DNA of 64,000 bases from Isoetes taiwanensis (taxonomy: Eukaryota > Streptophyta > Lycopodiopsida > Isoetales > Isoetaceae). The translations under genes and the position numbers were made by a program. The notes beneath the pieces were generated by a model. The model was not told where the DNA came from. It did not search any database and worked only from the letters and a program-made list of their open reading frames with translations. Below, piece by piece: positions 55,264 to 64,000 of this stretch (within the stretch, counting starts at the first letter, position 1; every line of letters starts with the position of its first letter). The stretch is from assembly GCA_021234155.1 (NCBI GenBank), contig JAJEKV010000047.1, positions 10,310,081 to 10,374,080 on the forward strand, given 5' to 3'.

Positions 55264-55809
55264 TGTGATGACCATATAGGTATTCATACCATACAAGTAT
55301 TCTACTTAATATATGTATAAAAGATGATATATTCATACCACACGAGTATTCTACTCAAATATACAAAAGATGGTTGTCATACGGATGCAAAAGGGTGGTT
55401 GCATAAGGCAGGGTTTGAACTCACAACCTTCTAATTAGAGTCATCCACTTTTACCAAGTGCACTACCAATACTATTTAAAAATAGTTCCTCACATTTTTT
55501 TCATATGTAGGGCTGACTCCATGACGATCTAGATGCGCGACGCTTGACATGATCTCGTCCATTGGAGTGGCGCGATCCAGGCCGTTGGCCTAGATATATA
55601 TAGAGGTACCTTCTTCTTGTTGAACAATTCCGGTTCAATGCCAGTCTTGAGCCTTCTGGGCATCTCTCTCGTGTTCCTGCTTGTCTTCGTGCCATTGTAT
55701 TCTTGTTTCGTCATCATATATTACATTCTTTGTTGATCTTGGCGTATTTCCTCCTTATTTCTTGCGTATTCTTTGCATATTTCCCTTGTTTTCGGGTAGG
55801 TTCGTGACA
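55264..55809 (+). repeat. gypsy-2 3' LTR
   Basis: 546 bp, TGTGATGACC...GTTCGTGACA. It carries the same 46-bp U3 duplication as the 5' LTR and the antisense tRNA-like stretch (55407-55467). TATATATATA at 55592-55601 is a promoter candidate. Right flank GATGC. Confidence 0.88.
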
Positions 55810-57313
55810 GATGCTCAAGCTTGAATTTTGGTCTTCATAAGCTTTAAGCTTGAATGCAGATCAGAACACCGAGGTTTGGGACTAGCTGGTTGTTCTAGGG
55901 ATTGTTCATTGAGTGGAAATCTTGGCAATTATCTCTTTTTCTTTTCTTCCTTTAACCATTATGGTTGACGTAAAGCAACTGCAAGAGTTAGAAACAATAG
56001 TTAATAAGGGATTACTAGCAATCAGGGATTGTAGCTTACATCGTGTGGAATTCAGGGGATCCATTGGCATGGGTAGTAGGTATATGTTTCTAGCTAAAGG
56101 CGGTGCTTCCATTGTGTGTAACACACTCATTTGCATGTTTAACCAGCAACAATAGATTCTCAGCACGAAGTTCCAATTATTAACACCAGGGCCATTGATA
56201 ATAGCAGCCAGAGTCAGCGTCCAACTTCGATTATCAACATCAAGAACTAAAGCCAGAGCAAAATCTCATATAGCAAGTTTATCAAGATTATTAATGTTTA
56301 TTCTGGTTGGACTAGAACCAAGGACCATGGTCGACTGGATCATAAACACTGCTGGTTTTAACACAGTGGAAGAAATGTTTAATATTTACAACGAGGAGTG
56401 GAGTGGTACTTTTAAACATTTATGAGGGGAATCAATTTCTGTCTATATGCGTTGATTCTCTTTTATTCCCTTCCACACAAACTCATATGTACACAAAAAG
56501 TCAAAATGTATTTATAGCAATATACTCCAATAATAGAGGACGAGGAGATTTCTACCTTTCAGATAATTTTGACAGGCAATAATAAAAATCCATACATGGG
56601 CACTGGAAAGAAGGTTATCCCCCAAAACACAACTCTTCTCCATTTCCAAGAGCTTCTTATTGCAAATAGATAGATAGATAGATAGATAGTATTTTAACGT
56701 CACGGAGGGGCAAGTTTATTATGCTCTAAAACAAGTGAGCAGGGGGACTTGACTGCCTCAATCGGCATGCATTTTTTATTTGCATCTGAAACTAGAGCTC
56801 ATTTATCATCATTGAATCTAAATTTGAAGTGAGCATTTCAACTCTCTCATAGAGCTGCAATCAACGCTCTAGATTGCCGGATGTACTCTCTTTCCTGAAA
56901 GAACTTTGATAATGTGATTTCTGAGATAAGGTGATTTCTCATCACTTCAGCTAGATTGTTGAACTTTTCTACAATGACTTCCACATATATAGGATTGTAA
57001 TAGACTTATTTGCACTAAGGGTTTGATCCAGTCTCTTGTTTAAAGAGATGCAAAATCCATTCTTCTCCACTTGGGTAGAATCCATAAAGCAACCTTACCA
57101 TAGGTAGTTCTTCTCCTATGAACTCGTATTTCTTAATTTCTTCCATTGCTCTATAGCCTCTCCTCTTCCCCCTCCCCAACTTACAATTCGCGTATAGTAT
57201 ACTCTTCCATAATTTTGACATTGTTCTTGATGTTGGAATAAATCGATATTTGACTTTCCAATGACATCAAAATACATTATCATGCCATCAATAGTTTCAC
57301 CTTCCATCCATAT
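55810..57313. other. intergenic DNA, no supported gene
   Basis: A frame at 55913-56155 (VDVKQLQELETIVNKGLLAI...) and one at 56195-56425 look protein-like in composition but match nothing I know. A (TAGA)n microsatellite lies at 56667-56689. Confidence 0.4.
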
Positions 57314-57650
57314 TTTCAAAACCATTACCTAAGTTCAAAGAAGAAGACAAGAATAGAATAGATTATACGTTATGACACATTGGCAAAATCTGATTGGATA
57401 TGAACACACCACATCAGCATTGTTTTGTTTTGTTTTCAAAACCATTACCTAAGTTCAAGGAAGAAGACAAGAATAGAATAGTCAACAGATTATACATCAT
57501 GACACATTGGCAAAACCCAATTGGATATGACACACACCACACTAGCATTGGTTTGTTAGGAAACAATTTCTACGTTATGCCACACTGATAAAATCTAATT
57601 GAATATTTGAGAGCCGCCACACCAACATTGTTTTGTTATGTCCTGCCCCC
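57314..57650 (+). repeat. tandem repeat, about 120-bp unit, two and a half copies
   Basis: TTTCAAAACCATTACCTAAG begins units at 57314 and 57434. Each continues with GAAGAAGACAAGAATAGAAT and GACACATTGGCAAAA. A third, partial and diverged copy of the second half starts near 57568. Confidence 0.75.
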
Positions 57651-57654
57651 AACC

Positions 57655-57745
57655 ACCTTACCTTAAATGCGACTCTGGACAGCCTCAAGCTCAAGACATA
57701 ATTATTTTAGAACTAATGTATTACCACTAGACCAAACACCTATAT
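57655..57745 (-). repeat. SINE-like tRNA-derived head (minus)
   Basis: The minus strand starts TTTGGTCTAGTGGTAATACA, a pol III A-box like those at 12341 and 13552. A B-box is not clear, so the call is weak. Confidence 0.35.
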
Positions 57746-58513
57746 CTGTTCAAAGATAACAATTTGATGAATTGCAAGACAATTGTCTTGCCATTTTGCT
57801 TGTCTATTGAAGAAGGAATACTAGTTTAAGACTGTTGTCCATCCTCCACTTTGTGTATATTTAATTCGCGATTTGATCTTCTGTGATATAAAATGTTTAT
57901 ATGTGAAGAAAAGAAGAGTAACTTTGACAAAATGTAAAGGGCTTTGTAATCAGATATTTTAGATAAAATCAGTTCTTGCCCTATGTTGTTCTATTCAAGC
58001 TCTTATTAGGCACAAAGGCACCCATTTTAATTGCTAGAAAGTACGTCATCATGCTTGGTCCCCATTAGACTGCTGTTCCCCCGTTACTTTCAGGCCATGT
58101 GAATGATGACCTTGTCATCACTTTGTAGGACAAGCGAACAAGCACATTACATATGCACAATTTAAAGGCACACGACATGATGTTATTCGATAGAAGGACT
58201 ATAAGTTTGATTGACCACCTATTCACTAGGACATCCTTCAAAATCTAGGAGAGTACTCTTTGAACTTTTCTGTTGAATAGGTCTTTGAAAAACAACACGA
58301 GTTGTAGCTAACAAAGTCTTATAGTTTGTGAATTATGTCAATGTTAATAGTTGTAAATGTCCAAGGTTCATGAGTAAAGACATGGCTAATACGAGGCTTG
58401 ACTTTTTCCTGGGGGGAAGGAATGGAAACAATTGAGGTGCTGGAAGTGAGGTATTGTTTTTGTTTCCCAATAACGTGCCATTCTTTGGAGATTAACTCAT
58501 AGTGATGTCATTC

Positions 58514-58785
58514 AGTAGTAGTTTTTCCGCTCCTTGTTAGTGTCTTTCAAGTATTACTAGAAAAGAAGAATAGTAGTAGTTTTTCCGCTCCTTGTTAGTG
58601 TCTTCCAAGTATTACTAGAAAAGAAATACACGAATAGGCAGGCATCATGAATATTGTGGTTGTTTGGATTGAAGAATGGTAATATGCAACATGGTTGATG
58701 GAGAGTGATCTGCAGGCATCATGAATATTGTGGTTGTTTGGATTGAAGAATGGTAATATGCAACATGGTTGATGGAGAGTGATCT
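58514..58785 (+). repeat. two adjacent tandem duplications (58 bp and 74 bp)
   Basis: AGTAGTAGTTTTTCCGCTCC starts at 58514 and 58572. GCAGGCATCATGAATATTGT starts at 58638 and 58712. The second pair is identical or nearly so, suggesting a recent duplication. Confidence 0.85.
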
Positions 58786-59178
58786 GTGCAAGGCAAGCTG
58801 AAATATCCTTTAGATTTGCTACATACAAGGTAGTTTATGCCCAAGAATTTATTTGCCCATACCAAGTTCCAACATGGAATTATAATCAAAGCTCTCCAAG
58901 TTGGCTGGCTTGGGTCTGGCAGTGGGATATGTTAGGAAGAACCTTCCCTTTAATGTGGGAGGAGAGGGGCAGAAAGGGACAAAAATGGAAGCATCATTAC
59001 CAGAATATTTTTAGTTAAGGAAGGAAGGGTTAGTTTTGGACATCACCTACCAAGTGTCCTGTTTATGCTACTTCTGCCACACACGCTACCATTGTCAGCA
59101 AGTCAGGCCCTTGCCTTGCCTTGACGGGCGACGGCTTGACGTGCTGCCCTGACGGCCGCCCTGCACCCCAGGCCGTGT

Positions 59179-59200
59179 GCATGCATGCATGCATGCATGC
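59179..59200 (+). repeat. (GCAT)n microsatellite
   Basis: GCATGCATGC repeated to 22 bp, self-complementary. Just upstream is a short GC-rich stretch with CCTTGCCTTGACGGGCGACG. Confidence 0.85.
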
Positions 59201-59824
59201 CAGCCATACCATCAATGCATCAAAAAATGATGCCCCATTTTGCTGCTACGTCCAAACCCAATCAAGGCTCCAAAAACTAACTCCAAATTTAGAACGCCCA
59301 AACAACATGACAAACTAACAAATTTCTGCCAAAAACATCATACCACAGTGCTACCACCATTAACCAAACGGTAAAACCACACACATTTTACGAAAAAACA
59401 GCATTCACAGGACGCCATTTGTACACTGGAATTCGTTAAGGCCCTAGATCATCCAAAACCAATATGCAGAAATTCCTTAACAACATTCTATCCTTCAGGC
59501 ATTTTCTATCCCAAGCAGTTCTGATTGCAAAACGGACCAAAATCACAACATGAGTTCATGGTCCCTAAATAGGACCACAGATCATAAAAACCAGATCTGA
59601 TTCAGTGGAACAAAACATGAAGCAGATCAATCCACAAGGTAAGAAGCAAATCGAACAGATCCAGCAGGATCAAAAATCTGGAGGTTAAAAACAAGAGCAG
59701 ATCAAACCAGATCAAGGAAATAGAAACATCGATCTGGGAAAGAGTTTAAATTAAAAAAGGACTTGGGAACAGAAATAAATTACGAGGATCAGGTCAGATT
59801 TGCATTTAAACCGATAAGATCAGA

Positions 59825-61991
59825 TCAGCAAAGCAAGGCACAGGGGTCATGGATCTGGGAAGAAATGGGAGGAACCATTTGTTTGCAATCTGGGAGAAAA
59901 TCAGAAGGCTGGGAAGCGCCGGGCATATTATTCCAAGGGCAAGAACTAATTCCAATTCCGATTCCGAGCTGATGGTCGGGCCAGCTATGGCGGTTGCCGG
60001 AGTCAGGATTTTCTACGAGCCCAAACTCGGGATCGGTAGTACCGAAACCTGCATTCTCGAATGGAGGGCAATTATTGTTCTCTCCGTTGTACGCTGCATT
60101 CTGCGAATTGTTGTACCAATCCGTTGCAGACGAAGAAACCAATCCTGGCCGCACATACTCCAGCAGGTTGCTGATTTCCTCCTCGCTGTAGGGTCCAGAC
60201 CCAAATTCCGGGCCCCTTTCTCCTTTACCGTTCCCTACACAGCATCAAAACCTTGTCAGATCTGCAAAACCCAACATAAAAAATCTACAAACTGCCATCA
60301 AATTGAAGCGGAATACAAAATTTTGAAAACTCACAGAAGAATCACAAAAATCGAAGAACCCACAACAATTTCAAGCAAAAATTGCCACACCCACATGCAA
60401 ATTTGAAGTAAGAACAGCCCAAATTTGAAGAATTAGCTATCTTACTTGGAAGTTGATGAAGCGCCGTCTGCCAGAAACTTCCATTTCGAAGGAAATTTTG
60501 ATCTCCAAGAGCGCTGATCAGCGAAGATGAGGGCGGACTATTTTCCTCGTTCCATTTTGCAGTTCTGCAAGCAGAACCCAACTCTGAAGCAACCGGAATT
60601 CTGAGCTGGTTGTTGTTATGCAGAAGCAAAAGTGGATCAGGCAAGTCTGTGTTTGTCTGATCAATCGGAGCAGGTTTTCGGCCCTGAAGAAAAGCTTCAA
60701 GCAGGCCCGAGCTGCTGCTGATAGATCCGGCACTGTCTGATTCAGAAATGGGGCAAGTAGAGACGGAAAACTGCGCATGTGGGTTGTTTCCACTTTCTAC
60801 AGAATCCGTCGATTGGCTTGAAGGGAGCTCCAGCTTCAAACCCTCATCAGGTTTGGCGCAGGAGAAAGGGCCACTGTTTAGAATACTATGGCCGGTTTGT
60901 AAAAAGTTTTGATACGGTCCAGGATCAGGCTCTAGAGCAAAGCCTGAAGAAAAACTTGCCATTCTAGAAGATGATCCGGGCCCATAAGTTCGCCGGATCT
61001 TTAAATAGGGTTCTAAGCAAATGCTGCTTTCGTCTGAGAATTGAGGAATGGGCACTGCTTTGTATATGGGTGTGGTTGTAAAACTAGTTCTGCTGCTCCG
61101 TTTTAGTTCTTCGATCCTTGATGAGCTCAGAATCGGGCTGAATGAAAAAGCTCCTGGCCTGCAAATGCTGCTTGATCCAGAACGTTGCAATGTTATAGCA
61201 TTTAAACCGGAAAATTCACTGCTCAGATTCTTCAATTGTGATTTTACAGCCGAATTCAAGCTCTTGCTGCCGGTTTGATCGAAAATACAGTTGGGCGAGG
61301 CGGTTTTCTGCACATCAGGTGGATAGACTGGCAAACCAGCTCTCTGTCTTCGCTTGATCCTCGTATTCCAGTAGTTCTTTATCTCATTGTCTGTTCTACC
61401 CGGCAGCTGGAAAACATAAACCCACAAAAAAATACACCGATTTAGGACGTAGATGCAAAACCCTTCAAAACCCGCCACAGAAAGTGCACCCGCTACTTTG
61501 AATTTTTCTTCACAGAAACATTCACAAGCTTAAAATTGCTCACCTACTCCGGCAGCTCGATCCTACATTAAAATACAGTATCTACAAAGATTAAAATACA
61601 TTCTATATAAAATACTCGGCTGTTTCGTCTGGATCACCCATGCATTTATCGAAGAAATGGATCAAAAAAAGTTGAAGGTTGAAGAAACACAAACCTGGGT
61701 AGCCATTTTAGCCCACTTATTTCCAAGTTTTGCATGGAGCTCGATGATTAAACGCTCTTCTTCAGCGGTAAAGGCCCCTTTCTTCAGATTTGGACGCAAA
61801 TGGTTGGCCCAGCGTAAACGGCAGCTTTTTCCACACCTATACAAGCCGGAATGCTTCTGCACGCTATTCCAGTTTCCTTCGCCATGTTTTTGCACATAAG
61901 CAATAAGAATGGCATCTTCGGCAGACGTCCAGGGCCCTTTTTTCAAAGGACCTCCCGCCGGAGACTGTTCTTCCCCCTTCCCTTCCATCAA
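59825..61991 (-). CDS. GAMYB: GAMYB-type R2R3-MYB transcription factor
   Basis: Three exons on the minus strand, 61991-61695, 61406-60446 and 60234-59825, join in frame with GT-AG introns and give 555 residues. Residues ~15-66 are MYB repeat R2 ([20 protein letters not shown], the WANHLRP end) and ~67-118 are R3 ([40 protein letters not shown]). [13 protein letters not shown] directly after R3 is the mark of the GAMYB subgroup (S18; MYB33/65/101 relatives), activators in gibberellin-linked anther, seed and growth programmes. The rest is Ser/Pro-rich. The C-terminus has the GAMYB-like PWNNMPG block. A miR159 site lies in exon 2. The first intron position, inside R3 between Q and LPGRTDNE, is the conserved one. 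Length and frame suggest a functional gene. Start ATG is preceded in frame by a stop. Confidence 0.93.
60235..60445 (-). other. GAMYB intron 2
   Basis: Donor CCAA|GTAAGA and acceptor TGTGTAG|GGAAC join CCA A to GG AAC (P-R-N) in phase 1. Reading through without splicing leads to a stop at 60342, which supports the intron. Confidence 0.8.
60812..60832 (-). promoter_or_regulatory. miR159 target site in GAMYB exon 2
   Basis: On the plus strand ATTGGCTTGAAGGGAGCTCC plus A resembles mature plant miR159 (family sequence UUUGGAUUGAAGGGAGCUCU plus A). It differs at miRNA positions 1 and 6, and at position 20, which gives a G:U pair. Positions 7-19, including the cleavage site between 10 and 11, match fully. 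The minus-strand mRNA therefore carries a near-complete target coding for LELPSSQ, the place where GAMYB mRNAs are cut in seed plants. Cleavage is predicted, not shown. Confidence 0.88.
61407..61694 (-). other. GAMYB intron 1
   Basis: Donor CAG|GTTTGT and acceptor TTTTCCAG|CTG give phase 0 within the R3 repeat. No other feature is visible inside. Confidence 0.85.
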
Positions 61992-62360
61992 TCCGTTTGA
62001 TCCTTGTTTCTGGTGCTAGATTATGCTAAAACTTCCTCATTCCAGGCAAATCCGGTATCAATCTGCGGCATTTTCCAAACCGAGCTCAACTGCGAAATTG
62101 GACCGAAAAAATGAACGCCATAGCCAGCTTTGCAGAGCTTAGTTAGAAGGCTTCTTATTCCTTCGTCGTCGCCATCGCCGCCTCTCTCTAAGCTTCCTAT
62201 ATGTCCTATAAGTTCACACGTGAACAACCTACGGCTAGGATTTGATCAACCCAAGAACACAATCCGGGCCCTTGGATGCCCATGCAAGGGCCACTGTGTA
62301 ATTATGGCCATGACGCCATGGCACCATCATGGCCATGGCCATGCATGCGTATTTTCGAAT
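61992..62360 (-). promoter_or_regulatory. GAMYB 5' UTR and proximal promoter region
   Basis: A 68-codon upstream frame (62227-62021, MFTCELIGHIGSLERGGDGD...) lies just before the start codon and could act as an uORF. A run of CCATGGCC/GGCCATG palindromic motifs occurs at 62303-62344. No TATA box assigned with confidence. Confidence 0.35.
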
Positions 62361-64000
62361 TAAAAGAAAATATATCTGGCTATTAAATTCCCGGAGTGGT
62401 AAATCTTTTTGGGTGTTTTATTTTCTTTATTTCTCTATTTTCCGTATCGGGTTTTATTTCGGGAATGGTACCAATAATTGGGGCAGGATTTTTTACTCTT
62501 TATACGGCCACCGGAACTATTTGCAGGGGGGATGCGGGACGCCTGTACGGCGTACCTACCAAACCTACGCCGTAGACGTATATTGTTTTTATTATTTTTG
62601 TGTATGGTTAAGAATTATTTTATTTGCACTTTCTGTTCCTTCATGTTCCCCCCTTGTTCCCCACTTCTTGCCCTAAGATCCGATCTGATTCCCCTTCAAT
62701 TTTTTTTCCTTAACCAACATCCCCCCTCCTCCTTTCTTGTAACAAGCTTGAGAAAAATATTCCCCGTTTTATCCATTTCTTGTTGCGTTCTCGCCTCCCT
62801 TTCTGCATGCTGCCAGACAGTATCGCACTCGAATCATAGAAAACTATTTGCCTCAATCTTCCCTCGCCTTCTATATTGCTTTCTCTGTTCTTCATGATTC
62901 TTTCATGCTCCTCTTCATTCAATTCATGTTTTTGTTTAGTTTAAGATATCCCTGATAGCCTTTTGCCATCTTTCCCATTCCCACGTTGCATCTTGTATAC
63001 TTTCTAATCTAGCACACGAGGGACAATCTCATTCCTTACAAGCAATAATATGTCTTTCTTCTTGCTTTTTCAAAAATTTTATACAGCCCAGAAAAGGGAG
63101 TCGTCGTACAATGAATTCTCAACAATGTATGATGGCATTCAACGATGATGTATGATGTCATAAATGGACAAATTTCATATACTACTTTACTTTGGCATGT
63201 GATTCTTTAGTATGATCAACTTGCCTCACAAAACATCCATTTAGTATGCAACAACTTCCTTATGGACTCCAATATGGTATATGGTCCCATTATATCATAA
63301 CATATTTACTCATTTTTTCTCAAAATTTTATGTTGTGTGATGAAGACATGATTGATGCATATCTAGATACAAATAATCTGAAACACCATAGGTGATGAAC
63401 CTCACATAATTCGAGGCCCTTGTAGCTCGAGATATAGAGCAATATCTATTTCTATTTCTTTGCAAGAGCAATCATGATTGATGTTGTGAGTGTTTATAAC
63501 TGGGATCGAGGTGTACAATCTAGCAAATGTGATGTGGGGTGCTGGTGGGGTGCTCATCGCCCTTCACATGTGTTATATCCTCTTTTGAATTTGAAATTGG
63601 CAGCCTTACTTTTTGTTTTCTTGTTTCGAAATGGTTTTTGATTTGTTTTAGATGTTTTTGAAGTATGATGAAGTGGGAAAGTGCTTTTCTTTATTCTCTA
63701 TGAAGTGGCTATGATCCTAAGAATCTGTTATATTCAAAAGGTAAGTTCATGAAGAACATATAAAATATTAAATATAACACAAATTCCATAACATACCAAA
63801 ACAAAAAATTGCAAAAAAAAAAAAAAAAAAAATCGATACACAACGCGACCAATAAAGCATGGCCACTATAACCTCATCTTCCAAAGTAAGGAATGAAAGA
63901 GACCCAAAAAATAAATTGCCCAACTTACGTGTCTTAGTTTCAATATCTTCATAATAGCTTACTGCACACAATGATCTTTCGCATATAGTTTGTAATGCTG
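62361..64000. other. upstream flank of GAMYB, no supported gene
   Basis: A GC-rich inverted motif (TACGGCGTA...TACGCCGTA) sits at 62546-62576, pyrimidine-rich DNA at 62620-62800, and a 20-bp A-run at 63813-63832. Short frames have no recognisable domain. Confidence 0.4.

Larger units (their letters stand above)
49494..55809 (+). mobile_element. gypsy-2: complete but inactive Ty3/gypsy chromovirus
   Basis: The 5' LTR 49494-50046 and 3' LTR 55264-55809 belong to the same family as gypsy-1. A polypurine tract AGGAGGGGGATGG ends at 55263. AATGC on the left and GATGC on the right are a probable 5-bp duplication with one mutation. The internal order gag - PR - linker - RT - RNase H - integrase - chromodomain defines a chromovirus. 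Every domain is recognisable, but frames break many times. A helicase fragment interrupts gag (about 50160-50740). Without gypsy-2 the deletion in gypsy-1 could not be mapped. Confidence 0.92.

Noticed and set aside
55913-56155. Plus-strand frame with VKQLQELETIVNKGLL
   Set aside because: Looks protein-like, but no family recognised and no supporting splice or context evidence.

Overview
The window is nuclear DNA from a land plant. It has spliceosomal GT-AG introns, two apparently intact plant genes (a GAMYB-type R2R3-MYB and a heavy-metal-associated isoprenylated protein), plant-type chromoviral retrotransposons, AT-rich spacers tens of kilobases long, and gene remnants of plant families (RPS16, PRD1, NDR1/HIN1-like, ATL RING, COBRA-like). 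Low gene density and deep transposon nesting fit a large genome such as a gymnosperm or fern. The sequence alone does not settle which.

Layout. 0-11 kb: a frameshifted RPS16 pseudogene, a possible 3.5-kb inverted-repeat-bounded element carrying a psq/CENP-B-type helix-turn-helix transposase fragment, and a Harbinger-type transposase remnant. 11.2-11.9 kb: an intact three-exon HIPP gene whose HMA domain has lost both metal-binding cysteines. 12.3-14.9 kb: SINE-like sequences, tandem repeats and a TTCTAGAA-rich block, apparently inserted as one unit into a dispersed repeat whose uninterrupted copy lies at 42.6 kb. 15.1-16.5 kb: a 5'-truncated LINE. 16.7-19.6 kb: a decayed PRD1 (meiotic recombination initiation) homologue whose reading frame is preceded by a proline-rich exon pair. 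21.2-22.1 kb: a GC-rich hairpin and a small inverted-repeat-bounded segment carrying the N-terminal part of an NHL protein. 23.4-24.4 kb: a long near-perfect palindrome. 25.5-25.9 kb: an ATL RING-H2 pseudogene.

27.04-42.58 kb is one nested structure. A Ty3/gypsy chromovirus on the minus strand (gypsy-1) is flanked by the 5-bp duplication GAATC. It keeps gag and protease but has lost RT, RNase H and most of integrase. Its 3' LTR is split by a 10.0-kb CACTA-like element (27367-37383) with 28-bp terminal inverted repeats, a 3-bp ACG duplication and subterminal repeats. That element carries a PEBP-family exon fragment, a 326-bp tandem repeat hit by a foldback MITE, a 22-bp poly-G run and a 2.1-kb minisatellite. 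The gypsy-1 leader has also received a roughly 330-bp repeat, a segment with a COBRA-like pseudogene, and another dispersed repeat.

49.49-55.81 kb is a second chromovirus of the same family (gypsy-2) with both LTRs, a polypurine tract and all pol domains, but riddled with frameshifts. A PIF1-type helicase fragment interrupts its gag. The LTRs of both copies contain a tRNA-like A-box/B-box stretch in antisense.

59.8-62.0 kb: the GAMYB gene on the minus strand, three exons coding for 555 residues, with a miR159-complementary site at the expected place. Of the coding features only GAMYB and HIPP look functional. The rest records transposition, gene-fragment capture and decay.
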